Positions 43,038-54,000 of a stretch of 64,000 nucleotides of DNA are shown one piece after another. The translations under genes were made by a program, and so were the position numbers. Positions within the stretch are counted from its first letter, which is position 1; each line of letters starts with the position of its first letter. The notes under the pieces are model-generated. The model had not been told where the DNA came from. It did no database searches and was given only the letters and a program-made list of their open reading frames with translations. The stretch comes from Oryzias latipes (lineage: Eukaryota > Chordata > Actinopteri > Beloniformes > Adrianichthyidae), in NCBI RefSeq assembly GCF_002234675.1, contig NC_019880.2, forward strand, positions 17,841,521-17,905,520. Reading direction: 5' to 3'.

Positions 43038-44471
43038 TTAAAAACCAAGTTGTTGTCGGACTTTCTGCATCTGTTTCCTCAGTCTGTAAACCTCCTGATC
43101 AGTCAGGTCAGACTCAGCTCTGTGTTTTATGAGGTGCTTAGCAGACACATAAAAAGCTTTCACATCAGGGAAATACGAGGGAATGTGCAACTTCTTAAAA
43201 CCTTTAGTCTGTTGCAGAAAACGTTTGAACATCTGAGCTGGATACAGTTTCATGTCCTGACTATTGGACAGCAAAGAGCTGCCCTGAGACAGTTCACTGC
43301 AATCAGACCAGCATCCCTCACTGTCGCTGCCGTCAGTCACAGCCGCCCCCGCCGCTGAGACCACCAGTCTGCTGGCTTTAACGCCCACATCCGCAGACGT
43401 GGAGGCCCGCTTTCTTCGTTTCAGGGAAACCCCCATCTTCCCCGATCCACGCGCTTCAGCATCGACGTCATCGATCCCACCTCCTGGACACGCCCCACCG
43501 TCACCCACCACACACTCCACAGACGCACCCGAACCACAACACTCAGAGGGCTCCACCGCCCCCTCATCCACACACACAGCTGCGGAAGCATCCACCCCAG
43601 ATGCCCCACCAGAAACTTCCAACACATCCACCACCTCAGTGACATTCACGACACCCTCTACCGAAACCCCTCCCTCTGCAACCTGACTCACCGCTTCCTC
43701 CACCTGACCGTCTCCTCTCATCACGTTCCCATCAGACTCGCCCACCGGCTCAGGCCCGTCCTCCACGGGTTCAGGACAGGCTGCCAATTCCTCCGGAGGA
43801 CGCTTAACCAAAGCGGCGCTTCGCGGCGCGGGGCGATCAGTGCGCAACCCACGCTGACTATCACTCGCTCTACCCGCCGCCGCCGCGGCCACGCCCCCCG
43901 AGGCAGAAACGGCGCGGTGTGGACAGGCTTTCACCAAATGCCCCTCATCACCGCAACCAAAGCATTTAAAAGAGGCAGAAGTAGCAAAAAGCACATATTC
44001 ATAATCATCCACACGCACCTTAAACACAGAATTCAAGTCCTCCTCCTTCTTGTGGAGGATCATGAACACATGTCTGCGGTGAGACACGACGTGTTTCAGC
44101 AGGGGGGACCTACATCCTGACATGACTTTACGCACAGGTGACACCACCTTCCCGTGTTTGGACAGTTCTCGCACCAGAAACTCGTCACTAATGAATGGAG
44201 GGACGTTAGACAGCGTGATCTTGGTCGCAGGCTGAGAGAGCGGCATGACGGTTTCAAACACGCCATTGATGGAAATGCCCTTCTCAACCAGCGTGTTCAC
44301 CTGCTCCACCCTCTCCACAAACAAAACAACGGCTCCATTCATACGAGCAGCAGATTTAATTGCAGCATGCCCGATAACTTCCCCCACGGCCAGAGCCACA
44401 TCCTCCACGCTGTGCAGGGAGCCGGCACCTGTTTTAACGCCGTGTTTCCTGGTAAGTGAAGTGAGGGCCAT
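43038..44471 (-). CDS. LINE ORF1: RNA-binding protein with a zinc knuckle
   Basis: 477 codons from the ATG at 44471; the frame is open further upstream without an ATG. Residues ~1-150 hold RRM-like stretches ('GAVVLFVERVEQVNTLV', 'KITLSNVPPFISDEFL'), followed by the CCHC knuckle 'CFGCGDEGHLVKAC' (~175). Then comes a long low-complexity Ala/Gly/Val/Glu-rich part and a C-terminal helical segment ending 'RKQMQKVRQQLGF'. Together with ORF2 it should form the retrotransposition particle. The extremely C-rich plus strand over 43420-43700 explains the long antisense frames there. Confidence 0.82.
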   Translation of the reverse strand: MALTSLTRKHGVKTGAGSLHSVEDVALAVGEVIGHAAIKSAARMNGAVVLFVERVEQVNTLVEKGISINGVFETVMPLSQPATKITLSNVPPFISDEFLVRELSKHGKVVSPVRKVMSGCRSPLLKHVVSHRRHVFMILHKKEEDLNSVFKVRVDDYEYVLFATSASFKCFGCGDEGHLVKACPHRAVSASGGVAAAAAGRASDSQRGLRTDRPAPRSAALVKRPPEELAACPEPVEDGPEPVGESDGNVMRGDGQVEEAVSQVAEGGVSVEGVVNVTEVVDVLEVSGGASGVDASAAVCVDEGAVEPSECCGSGASVECVVGDGGACPGGGIDDVDAEARGSGKMGVSLKRRKRASTSADVGVKASRLVVSAAGAAVTDGSDSEGCWSDCSELSQGSSLLSNSQDMKLYPAQMFKRFLQQTKGFKKLHIPSYFPDVKAFYVSAKHLIKHRAESDLTDQEVYRLRKQMQKVRQQLGF

Positions 44472-44673
44472 GGCGTCCAGAAGAACGCCACCAGCTCCAC
44501 ACCCACCACCGGATAAAACCCACAAAACACCCAAAAAAAAAACAAAATAAATGAACTAATAATACACCTAAACCATCAACAACTAAACACCAAAGTAAAA
44601 AAGTAAAGAAAAGAAGAACAGAAAAGGCAAATAAATCAATCACTCCTCAGCTCCTTCAATCACCCTCCTCCCA

Positions 44674-44692
44674 CAAGAAGAAGAAGAAGAAG
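44674..44692. repeat. (GAA)n microsatellite, right of the Tx1 LINE
   Basis: 'caagaagaagaagaagaag' abuts the 5' end of the LINE. Confidence 0.95.
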
Positions 44693-45803
44693 GGAATCAG
44701 ATGGTCAGGTAAATGACAGTGTGGACCATCATCAGAGGAAAGCAGAGACAAGACTTAAATACAAACAGAACTGACAAGACACAGGTGAAAATGATCAGGA
44801 GAGATTGGGATCAGGGAAGTAAAACTCAAAACTGATACATACAGGAAACCTTCAAAATAAAACAGGAAACAGAACTCAAATCTTGAAAGAACAAAATAAA
44901 AGCAAAAACTAAGGCAAAAAACCCAAACCATGACATGTTGACATAAAATAAATCTGAAGCAATGCAAGGAACTTGGTAACCTAAAAAGCATATGAATGCA
45001 CTATATAAAATCAGAAAAAGAACAAGTTTTAAAAAAGGAAAGAAAATGATTTCTAAAGCAACCTTTAATTAGTGTGCGTGAATGGTAGAGTATACAGTGT
45101 GTTACACAATCCCACAAGTTCATACTGCACACATTAATACTACTTTTATTTTTTTACATGATCCATTGTTATGTAACCAAATATGATGTGCTAGGAACTC
45201 ACAATCTGATAGTGAAAACATTTCTTGAATACAAGTAATGAGTTTTGTGGTGGTTAATATTGCAGCATGTACGGTTTTTCTCGTAACCCTGGATGTCAAG
45301 CTCCAGGCATCAAGGGCCAGTGCCTACATGTTTACCAGCTAATCTGCCATTGCAACTCCTTATTGGCTAAACACACCGGATTCAGGTATTCAGCAGTAGA
45401 AAAGGCAGGATTTCTAAAAAAGACGGCTGGATGCCGGCCCTGAAAGCCGGGAGTCTGCAACAGACAACATTCAGGCCCACTGGCAGAATGTTGGTTTTCC
45501 CATACACTTACTATTTTAATAAAATTGACATTATTTCTAATAAAGTTACTTTTTTTAATCTAGGGATTAAATTCAAATAGTTTTATGTTGTTTAAACTTA
45601 AAAAGGAAACAGCAAATTTCCCAGGAAGTAAATACACACAGAAACAGAGCTGCACTGATCTGATCTTCAGGTTCTGGAGAAATGGCAAATTTTTGTCACC
45701 CACTTTATTAACCTCCCCTCCCTCACTTCATTAGAAAGTTGAGCAGCTCCCTCATCAGCTGGAGCATCCATCCATTAGAACCTGCGGAATCCCTTTCATG
45801 GTT

Positions 45804-45846
45804 TGATGACCCAACTCCCAACTTTAACGTTGGGAGTTGGGTCATC
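45804..45846. repeat. Perfect hairpin from a collapsed TTAA MITE
   Basis: 'gatgacccaactcccaa' faces its exact inverse complement across ~8 bases. Each arm equals the inner 'gggagttgggtcatctag' segment of the TTAA MITE, so two MITE fragments appear joined head-to-head. Confidence 0.7.
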
Positions 45847-45974
45847 TAGCACTCAAACATCCGACAATTTTTTTAGCCAATTAGTTTAAAAATAATAAAG
45901 ATACTAAAGAATCATTGTACATGTCATTAGTATAACATTAGTTCCCTTTTTTTCTAAACCCTCTTAATTCTTAT

Positions 45975-46160
45975 TGAGGTCATTGAGGTTGCTGGAACCT
46001 ATCCTACCTACTATTAGACAATCATACCTAAAGGACAATCATCAATAACTGCATGATTTTAGACTGTGGAAGGAAGCTGGATTCCCTGGAGAAAAGATAC
46101 ACATGCACGAGTAAACATGTCAACTCCACACAGAAAGAACTGGGATTTGGACCAGAGTAC
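45975..46160 (+). mobile_element. L2/Maui-like LINE 3' tail fragment (diverged)
   Basis: Matches the layout of 48240-48530: 'ggcctatcc'-like start, 'gactgtgg.aggaagctgga', 'acatgcac', 'caactccacacagaaag'. Confidence 0.6.
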
Positions 46161-48027
46161 TTAAAGAAATAGACCAAAAAGATTGAAAAAAATGAGCAAA
46201 TCGTTTTTCTGCCTTCCTACACTCAAAGAAGGCAGATCAATAGCAATCCCTTTGTGTTTATTTGTGTTGTTTGTTTACAGATTATTTCATTTTTTTCATG
46301 TGCATTATTATTATTATTATTATTGTTATTATTTTTACTTTACACTGTACAATTTTATTTCTAATGCAGAGATGGTACATAATTTGCAAGCTTCCCTCTT
46401 AAAACAAAAAATCTTACTTTTTTCTTCTTCCTCAAATAAATTTTGGGGTATTTCATCAAAACAAATCTGTAGGTCTGCTGTAACAAGTACAGTTACAGGA
46501 GAATAAAGATGAATCCCTAAAATCTTAATGCACAGTTTATCATCTCTCTCAGAGGAACCCTAAAAAATCTGTTAAACATTGATGCCAATTTAGAGCTCCT
46601 ACTTTATTATATGATGGAACTGATTATGGATGTTGCAGACAGAGACATATTGGCAGGATAAAATCTCCCACAGACAAAAAAGAACAGGGAGATAAGAAAA
46701 GGTTGCAATAAACCTTGGAGTTTAATTATAGAAAACCCTCAATAAAAGTTCTTTCCAGCCTTAGTAATTGCACCTCAGTTAAAATCATTGCTGTTTTAAT
46801 AATAGTAATTCTTTTAACAATAATAAAACTTACTGAAATATGTATTTTTGATCATTTTATGTCTAATTGCATTTCATTCTGCTCTTCCCAATTGCTAACA
46901 AAGACCTCTGCCCTCCCCTCCCATACTGTTTCTTGCTCTGCCACTGCCTCCAGATTGTTAACATTTGCCATAAATGGCAGGATTAAGGTTAGATTACATC
47001 TTCCCAGAATTTTTTAGATGAGCCAAGATTGCTTTTGACATTTCGAGCCACTGAAACTCCTAATCACGGATGATGGTTATTTTATGTTTGACTGCTCTGT
47101 GTTTGTCTTATGAGCCTTACATGCAAATTGTCTCAGAATGAATCCCTTCACTCAGTGCTTGCCTTGACTCGCCGATGCCAGTTGCCCCCACATTCTCAGC
47201 AGAGAATGTTTTACCACAAAACCCAAATGCCTCTTTATGAGGTGGGGGTGGATAAAAGCAGTTCGAGACTTACTGTCAGGTCATGTGGAAGCTAATGCAA
47301 CAACACACAGATTAGACATTTCGTTTTTGAACTATTGCTGTTTATACCAATCACATTTCATTTACATGAAATCTGAAAGAAATAAGACAAAGTCTGATTG
47401 GTCCAGAGCTACTTGATAACAATTTAATTTTAATTAATAATTAAATTAATTTAATAAAAGGATAAATTTTTCTAAGGAGAACAGTTTACCTGCACAGCAA
47501 ATACATGGTGTTTATTTGTCCAACAAGTGAAAACATGATTCAATCCACTTTTACAGGAATTGTCTGCCTTTAGTAACTGTCACCACAGACAACCTGAGGT
47601 GGAACGTGCCTAAAGAGGTTATATTTGGCAGCCAAATCCTTCTACACCTGAGGGTGAGTCGTTTTAGCTGAAAGCCAGAGTGGTTTCCAGAGATTGTTTC
47701 TTCTGTCATCATCTCTTCTCCAAAAAAACTTTTTAGAGCCCTTATCTTCAACAAGAAATCAAAACAATGTACGCTTTAAAACGTGTCTTCACTTTAACCA
47801 CCAACTTTGTTTTCTTTATGTAACACAATAATAGTTCAGAATGAAATTGAAGAAAAAAAACTCACTTTGAAATTTTAACATTGAATTCTTATTTCTCTTA
47901 CATTTCAGAAACATTGAGAAAAAGTCTGTCCTGTGCTCAATCTGTGGAGGTTGCAGTCAGCTAAGAACGTCAACTTTATAAAGTCCTTTTTTCCAAATGA
48001 ACGATCCATCCGTCCTCTTTGCTTCAG

Positions 48028-51000
48028 TTAAGTGTACATTGACACATACATCCACTGAAAATAGAGAGAATAGCAGTCCATCTGTTTAATATTCCAGGTT
48101 TTCAGTACAACTTAATACACTTTTTTTTTTACCTCTGACTCCTGAAGGGTCATTGTTTTCCCATCGGACAGCTGTTTAAAGATTTCTGTTGAGAGGCACA
48201 CATTCAAACTCCTTGAGCTTTAATATTACCAGAACGTTCTCAAACAAATCCATCAATTTTCTTTTTGGGGTCACTGATGCTGGGGCCTATCCCAGCTACT
48301 GCTGGGCAAAGGTTGAATCACCATGGACAGATCACCAGGCTGTTGTAGGGTCACACATTTACTCCTACAAAACCAGTTTTGGACTGTGGGAGGAAGCTGG
48401 AGTGCCTTTAGAAAACCCACACATGCACAAAGTGAACTCCCCACAGAAATGTTCCAGCCAGGATTCGAACAAGGGCCTTCTCAATGTGATAATCTAAGAG
48501 TGCTAACCACTACACCACCATGGAGCCTATTTCAGATAAATCAAATCTGAAATTCAGATCAAAGAAAATACACATAGAAATGTTTAAATAGACTGTAGGT
48601 TCACTTACTGCACATGCATTCTAAGCGCAGGATGAGGCTGATGAAGCTCTCCAGGGTCACATGACCAGAGGAAGCGCTGTAGCGCAGAGCCATCAGATTC
48701 AGCAGCTCGTCGTTGACCTTTATTCCTGAAAGGTGAAGAAGGAAGAACTTTTACCATCTGGTTCAAGCTCTCAAAGGAATTTGCAGATCCTGTGATCATT
48801 ATAGGCAGTTCAATCTTGACAGATGTGATTTTTGCAAGCATAAGTAACACAAAATATAAAAACTAAATCGTACTCTGTTACTCTAACTGAAACATCAAAG
48901 AAACATGGTGTAGCTAATTACAAAAAATACAAAACCAGAAAACTTCTCACTTTTAGGAGTTTTATTTCCTTCTTTAAACAGTTATGACACACATATGGTG
49001 TTACTTTCTGTTTTGCTGACTTTTTTTGGCCAAACTTTGTGTTGTTAAGTCAGTTGTGCGTATGATTATTATATTACATTCTTTCAGATTTCATTTTCTC
49101 CGTAAAAACTTCAAGTAAAGACTTTTCACTTTTTCTGAGCACTGATGTTTCTAATATTTGTTAAGTTCAGCTCCAAAGATTAGTTATCATCTAGTTTATT
49201 TCATGCAAATTAGGATCAATTTAGGTGAACTCATCAAAGGCAGATGAAAGGTTCTCAGATAAACATTTGTGCATTTTCCCTTTCATTTTTCAGGCAAAGT
49301 TTGAACTGAAATTATTGTACTAACTACTGTTGTGATTGGCACCGTGATTAGGTAGGCTCCTCTCATGACTTACAACATATTCTAGGGCAGGGTTATCATA
49401 CGTTTAAAAGATATTTGTTTTAGTTTTAAATTACCAACAAGAAGAAAACTGTACTACAGTAATCACTAACCTGGGTTAATGACTATTAGATGGCCAAAAT
49501 AAATTGACCATAGCAGTATAGAAACTCTGGTCCAGACCAAATGGCACAGTGTGAATAAATCCCATCTTAGATGTGTTCTTTAAATGGAAATTCCGTTAAA
49601 CCCAGGAGAACCCAAGAACCATTTATTTCTGGACTTTTAAAGTTAATTTGAAAGTTTGTATGTTTGTATTATTTCGGGTGGCAGAAATTAACAGCAGACA
49701 TAAATAAATAAATAAATAAAAACATACATACATGCATAAATCGAAAAAATGTATACAATGAAAATTTTTTAACCATGTAAAAAGTATGATAACAATTATA
49801 CGTTTTAATTTTATAATTATATAAATAGTCATAATTAATAAAAAACGTAAAGTCTAAATAATTTAAAACAGCAGCCAAACTTGACCCGTTGGTTCTCCAG
49901 GGTTAAACTATAGAACAATATAAGTTAGGTTTTTATAAATTTTAACAACTGTTTTCATCTCTTTACTTCTAGTTCTAATTACATTTGATTAAAGTTTTCA
50001 GAGGCTGCAGGTTCCTGCAGAGGAGGAATTTCACTTTGACCCATTCAGATCATATAACAGCCCTGGGATATCTTGGTTGACACACTTTTGTGGCATTATG
50101 AAGTAAAGGTCATAACTCCAACTAAGAACAGGTGTGGTGCACAGAAGAATCCAAATTAAAAAAAGGAAAAATGTTAGTATACAGCATACCTGAAGCTATA
50201 ATAGCATTTCTTAGCTCACTGAGCGAAAGAGTTCCTGTCCGTGAAACATCTGTCTGAAAGAAAATGTCCTGCACAAAACACACTCATATCAACAACGTTA
50301 CATGTTAGGTTTAAGGAAAAAGCAGCAATTTGATAAGTGTTTTACATTCTACTTTTTTTAAAAATGATTAAACTGGACGAGCTTTCTTTACCTTGAATGC
50401 AATAACTTTGTTCCACAGTCGCACAAACTCCTTGCTGTTCAGGCTGCCTGTTATTGATGACTGACAAATATGAAGGAAAAGTGTAAACAAGAATTATGCA
50501 GTGAACGGAGACAGATCAAGACTCGAATCATGTAAATTTCTCAGACGCATGGGTCAAATGCAATAACAAAAAGTTTCAAGTGGCTGATGCAGAAACCTAC
50601 AGGTTTGAAGCTGGTCTGACCTGCATGAAAAATATTTGAAAAAGAAAAATCAAAGACTCATTTTTAAAACCAATTTTTAAACTTTTGTATTAGTTTTCAT
50701 GACTTTAAATTAGGGTGACAGAGTTGTTCTTTGTCAGAAGAAAACTTTTTTTTTAAAGGGATACATCCATCAGGGCAACCATGCTGCGACAGGCATCGAT
50801 GCTGAATCCTCCAGATTTTAAGTCTCCTGTAAAAAAAAAAAAAAAAAAAAAAGAGGAAAATAAGTTCAAAAAGTGCTGCTTAGGGATCTAGAAACAGAGA
50901 ACTCTGAACTCTAACCTTTCAGAATTTGGTCATTCAGGATCTTCTGGAGCTGCTCAGCATCCACTTCCTCATACTGGAAAGAAAGAACAAAAAAGAAGAA

Positions 51001-54000
51001 CCAAAATTAAAGTTTCCTTTGACATCTTTCATCAGAACCAATGTCCAAACTTTCCCGCTAATTTTAAATAGTGTCTTTTGGGATATGAAAAAGTGAAAAA
51101 AGTATACATTTTTATAAGTGCATCTGTATCCAATAATAAATCTCAGCTGCCTGAATCTAATTTTATGTTCTACCATGTATCTCATTTTATGTTTATGTTC
51201 CATCTCAAGTCTTTAGGTTGGCAGATTACCTTGTTAGAGTGTTGCCTGAAAAAACGTTTCTTTTTTTCATCCTCCTCTGGATTTTTGACTCTTTCGGTCT
51301 GCAAATAGAAAAATAGAAAATAACCCAATTGAAAAAACGGAAAGTTAAAGTCTTTCTCATTAAAACAAAAGCATTGTGCACCTTTTCAAACATTTGGCTG
51401 TTGTAGTCTCCAGAATTTTCACTGCAGATAAAGATATTAATGCAGGTCTTAATTCACTTTTCTCTCGTCTCAGGAGGGTTGAAAGTGTGAGCATACAAGC
51501 CGTGGGTCTCGATCTTGGAGTGGATGGTCAGGAGGAAAGAGGCGCTCTCATTGGGTTTGAAGGTGGACGGAACGATCAGGTACTCTCCGGGCTTCAGCCT
51601 GATGAATTCCATCACTTCGCGGGCGTTCATGAAGGTTTTCGTCTGGGCTACAGGTCGCTGCGTGCTGAAAAACGAGGCTGGGAACTTTCCAATCTGAGCT
51701 TTGTACTGAAGAACCAAACCAACACATTGCTTTGAAAAATGATTTAAAAAGTGGAAAAAGAAAAAAAAAAAAGAAACATTTTCTTACTTGTTGAGTCACC
51801 TTGAAGGAGGTCCAATGTGGTTATGTTGGAGTCAAAGAAGAACAAAGTTAAAAACCGTTTAAGTCATTTTCATTTTTTTCTATATATATCTAAATAAAAT
51901 AAAATCACGACACTTTTTATTTGTAAATTAACAGCAAACTTTAAAACTTGCGTTTCCGGCAAAATACAAATTTAGCAGAAAGCTCAAGCAGCTCACTGCA
52001 GTATTGATTACTAATACTAAAAGAAACTTTTATGTAACAAAGTGTATAAAAAAAGACACAGGATTCCTGCACCTCATTAAAACGTTCAGAAAGAGATATT
52101 GACACAGTGCTTTGGCTCTCAGACGTTCATCTGGCAACATTTGTTGCCTGGTGAAGGTTTTTTATTGGAGCTTTTGAAAAGATGCAGGAAACTGTTTTAT
52201 TTTATATTTTGCTACATTTTCAGTTCAAGGTAACCTGTCTCCTCCTTTCGGATGAAATTGTATGCAACAAATAAGTTAAAGATTCATTTACTATTGGCAT
52301 AAGTGCTAAAACTCTTAAGGAACATTTCAAAAGACTCAAGTAAAGTATTAAAGTCTAAATTGTCAAAACAGAAATATTGATAATGGTAAATGATTCTACA
52401 AACAAACTATCACCCAAACTGCTAAAAACTGTTTGGCTAAACTGACTTAATCAGTTTTAAGATGTGCAAAACATCATCTTAACAAAACAAAACAAATCTG
52501 TCATCAATAAATATGCAAAAGAAAAGCTCCAAACATCCATACAATGTCAAAGAAATCAAAGAGTGGTTTCAAAAACCATAGTTATAATGTCTGATTTTAA
52601 ACTATTAATGTACGTCAATACTGAAAGATTAAAAATGTATATGATCGTTAAAGCTGAAAGTCGTTCAGAGTCTCAAAGAGCAAAAAGAATTTGAAGTTTT
52701 CTTTTAGCAAAAAACAACTAAACCACAGAGTTGGTAAAACCAGGAGTGCCAGAAGGAAAATCATGACTTGCTGAACATTTTGATCAGAACAGTTAAGATG
52801 GGCTAAGAGTGCTAAAGGACTTAATGGTGCCAAGAAATCAGCAGATGAGTTGAAAATAATTTGCAAAATTATGGTTATATTCAATCTTTTTTCCGATAAA
52901 GTAATTTAAAAAAAACAAAGTTTTTATTCTGTATTGAAAGTGACTTGTCAACAGCAGATCCATGTTGTTCCTTATCAAATACTCCCAAAGCAATTTGAGT
53001 CTCAATTGATAATTCATTTTGCTTTTTAGTTGGGGAATTTGAAAATGTCTTTTACAATTTCATTCATTCATCTTCTTCTGATTTGTCCCTTTCAGGGTCA
53101 CTGGGCTGCCGGAGCCTATCCTGGCTGTAGTCAAAGGCAGGGACATCCTGGGCAGGTCGCCAGTCTGTCTGAAATGTTACAATTTCAGATTTCAGAATAA
53201 CCGTTACCTCAAAGATGGAAAATCCGATGTGCTGATTTTTCACCAGATGTCTCTTCCTCTTGTCAGGTTTTTGAATCAAAGACACAAACGTGTTTTTGCC
53301 ATCAACCTTCTCTGAAAATTCTCCAGAAATTTGGACTCTAAATTGAGGATTTGTCCAGAAAGTTTCTACAAGACACACAAAGACAGAATTTATTTTCAAC
53401 GATCAAAGGCAAAATACCAGAAATCACTGCCGGGAAAGAAATCTATTCATCCTCAACACTTACAGACGAGCTGGTTCAGCATATTTACTTCTGTATATTT
53501 CTGTCCAGTAAGTGTCAGAACTGGTGTGCGAGTGACCACAACTTGTGCAAATACTTGAACAACTTTAGTGCATGAAGAACAAGACAAAGCAGTTTTATGT
53601 GAATACTCTTCACGTAAAACTAGTTATTAAAACTAATTTATTAGAACTAAGTTTGGAGTCAAAAATCTTGGAAATAGTTGGAAAATGTGGCATAAACTAT
53701 AAAAATAATTCATGTCATCACATATCGACTGAAAAAGAATAAGAAAAAAGTATGCTTTACAGCACCTAATAATGAAATTTAGCAGCGCTGCATTGTTACA
53801 TTCCAGTTTTCCCATTTTTTTCTGTTATTTTCCTACACTCAAAAAAAGTAAATTACCAGCCGTAGCATAGTATTTCATGCAAACAAGATAATAATTTGTG
53901 GGAACAAGATAATAATTCGTGGGAACAAGATATTCATCTGTGGGAACGAGATATATATTTTAATTTTTTAATGTCAGGACATGGGCTCCTTAAACTTGTT

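Larger units (their letters stand above)
39031..44673 (-). mobile_element. Near-intact Tx1/L1-type LINE inserted in a (TTC)n microsatellite
   Basis: A 5.6-kb minus-strand element with ORF1 (zinc knuckle) and ORF2 (AP endonuclease plus RT), bounded on both sides by (GAA)n (TTC on the element strand). An AATAAA is at 39056-39061 near its 3' end. The domain order, a C-terminal CCHC-type motif in ORF2 and the microsatellite setting fit Tx1-clade families, of which Koshi is described as (TTC)n-specific. Clade membership is inferred from motifs and not from a phylogeny. One frameshift in ORF2 is the only lesion seen. Confidence 0.85.
44693..48027. other. Intergenic region and calpain 3' flank
   Basis: Repeat-like sequence at 44740-44935 (as at 19940-20093), a perfect hairpin at 45804-45846, an L2-like tail fragment at 45975-46160, and (ATT)n at 46303-46325. 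A minus-strand AATAAA at ~47510 is a candidate calpain polyadenylation signal. No gene is seen. Confidence 0.45.

Noticed and set aside
43399..43686. Ser/Thr/Pro-rich plus-strand ORF
   Set aside because: Antisense to the low-complexity part of LINE ORF1.
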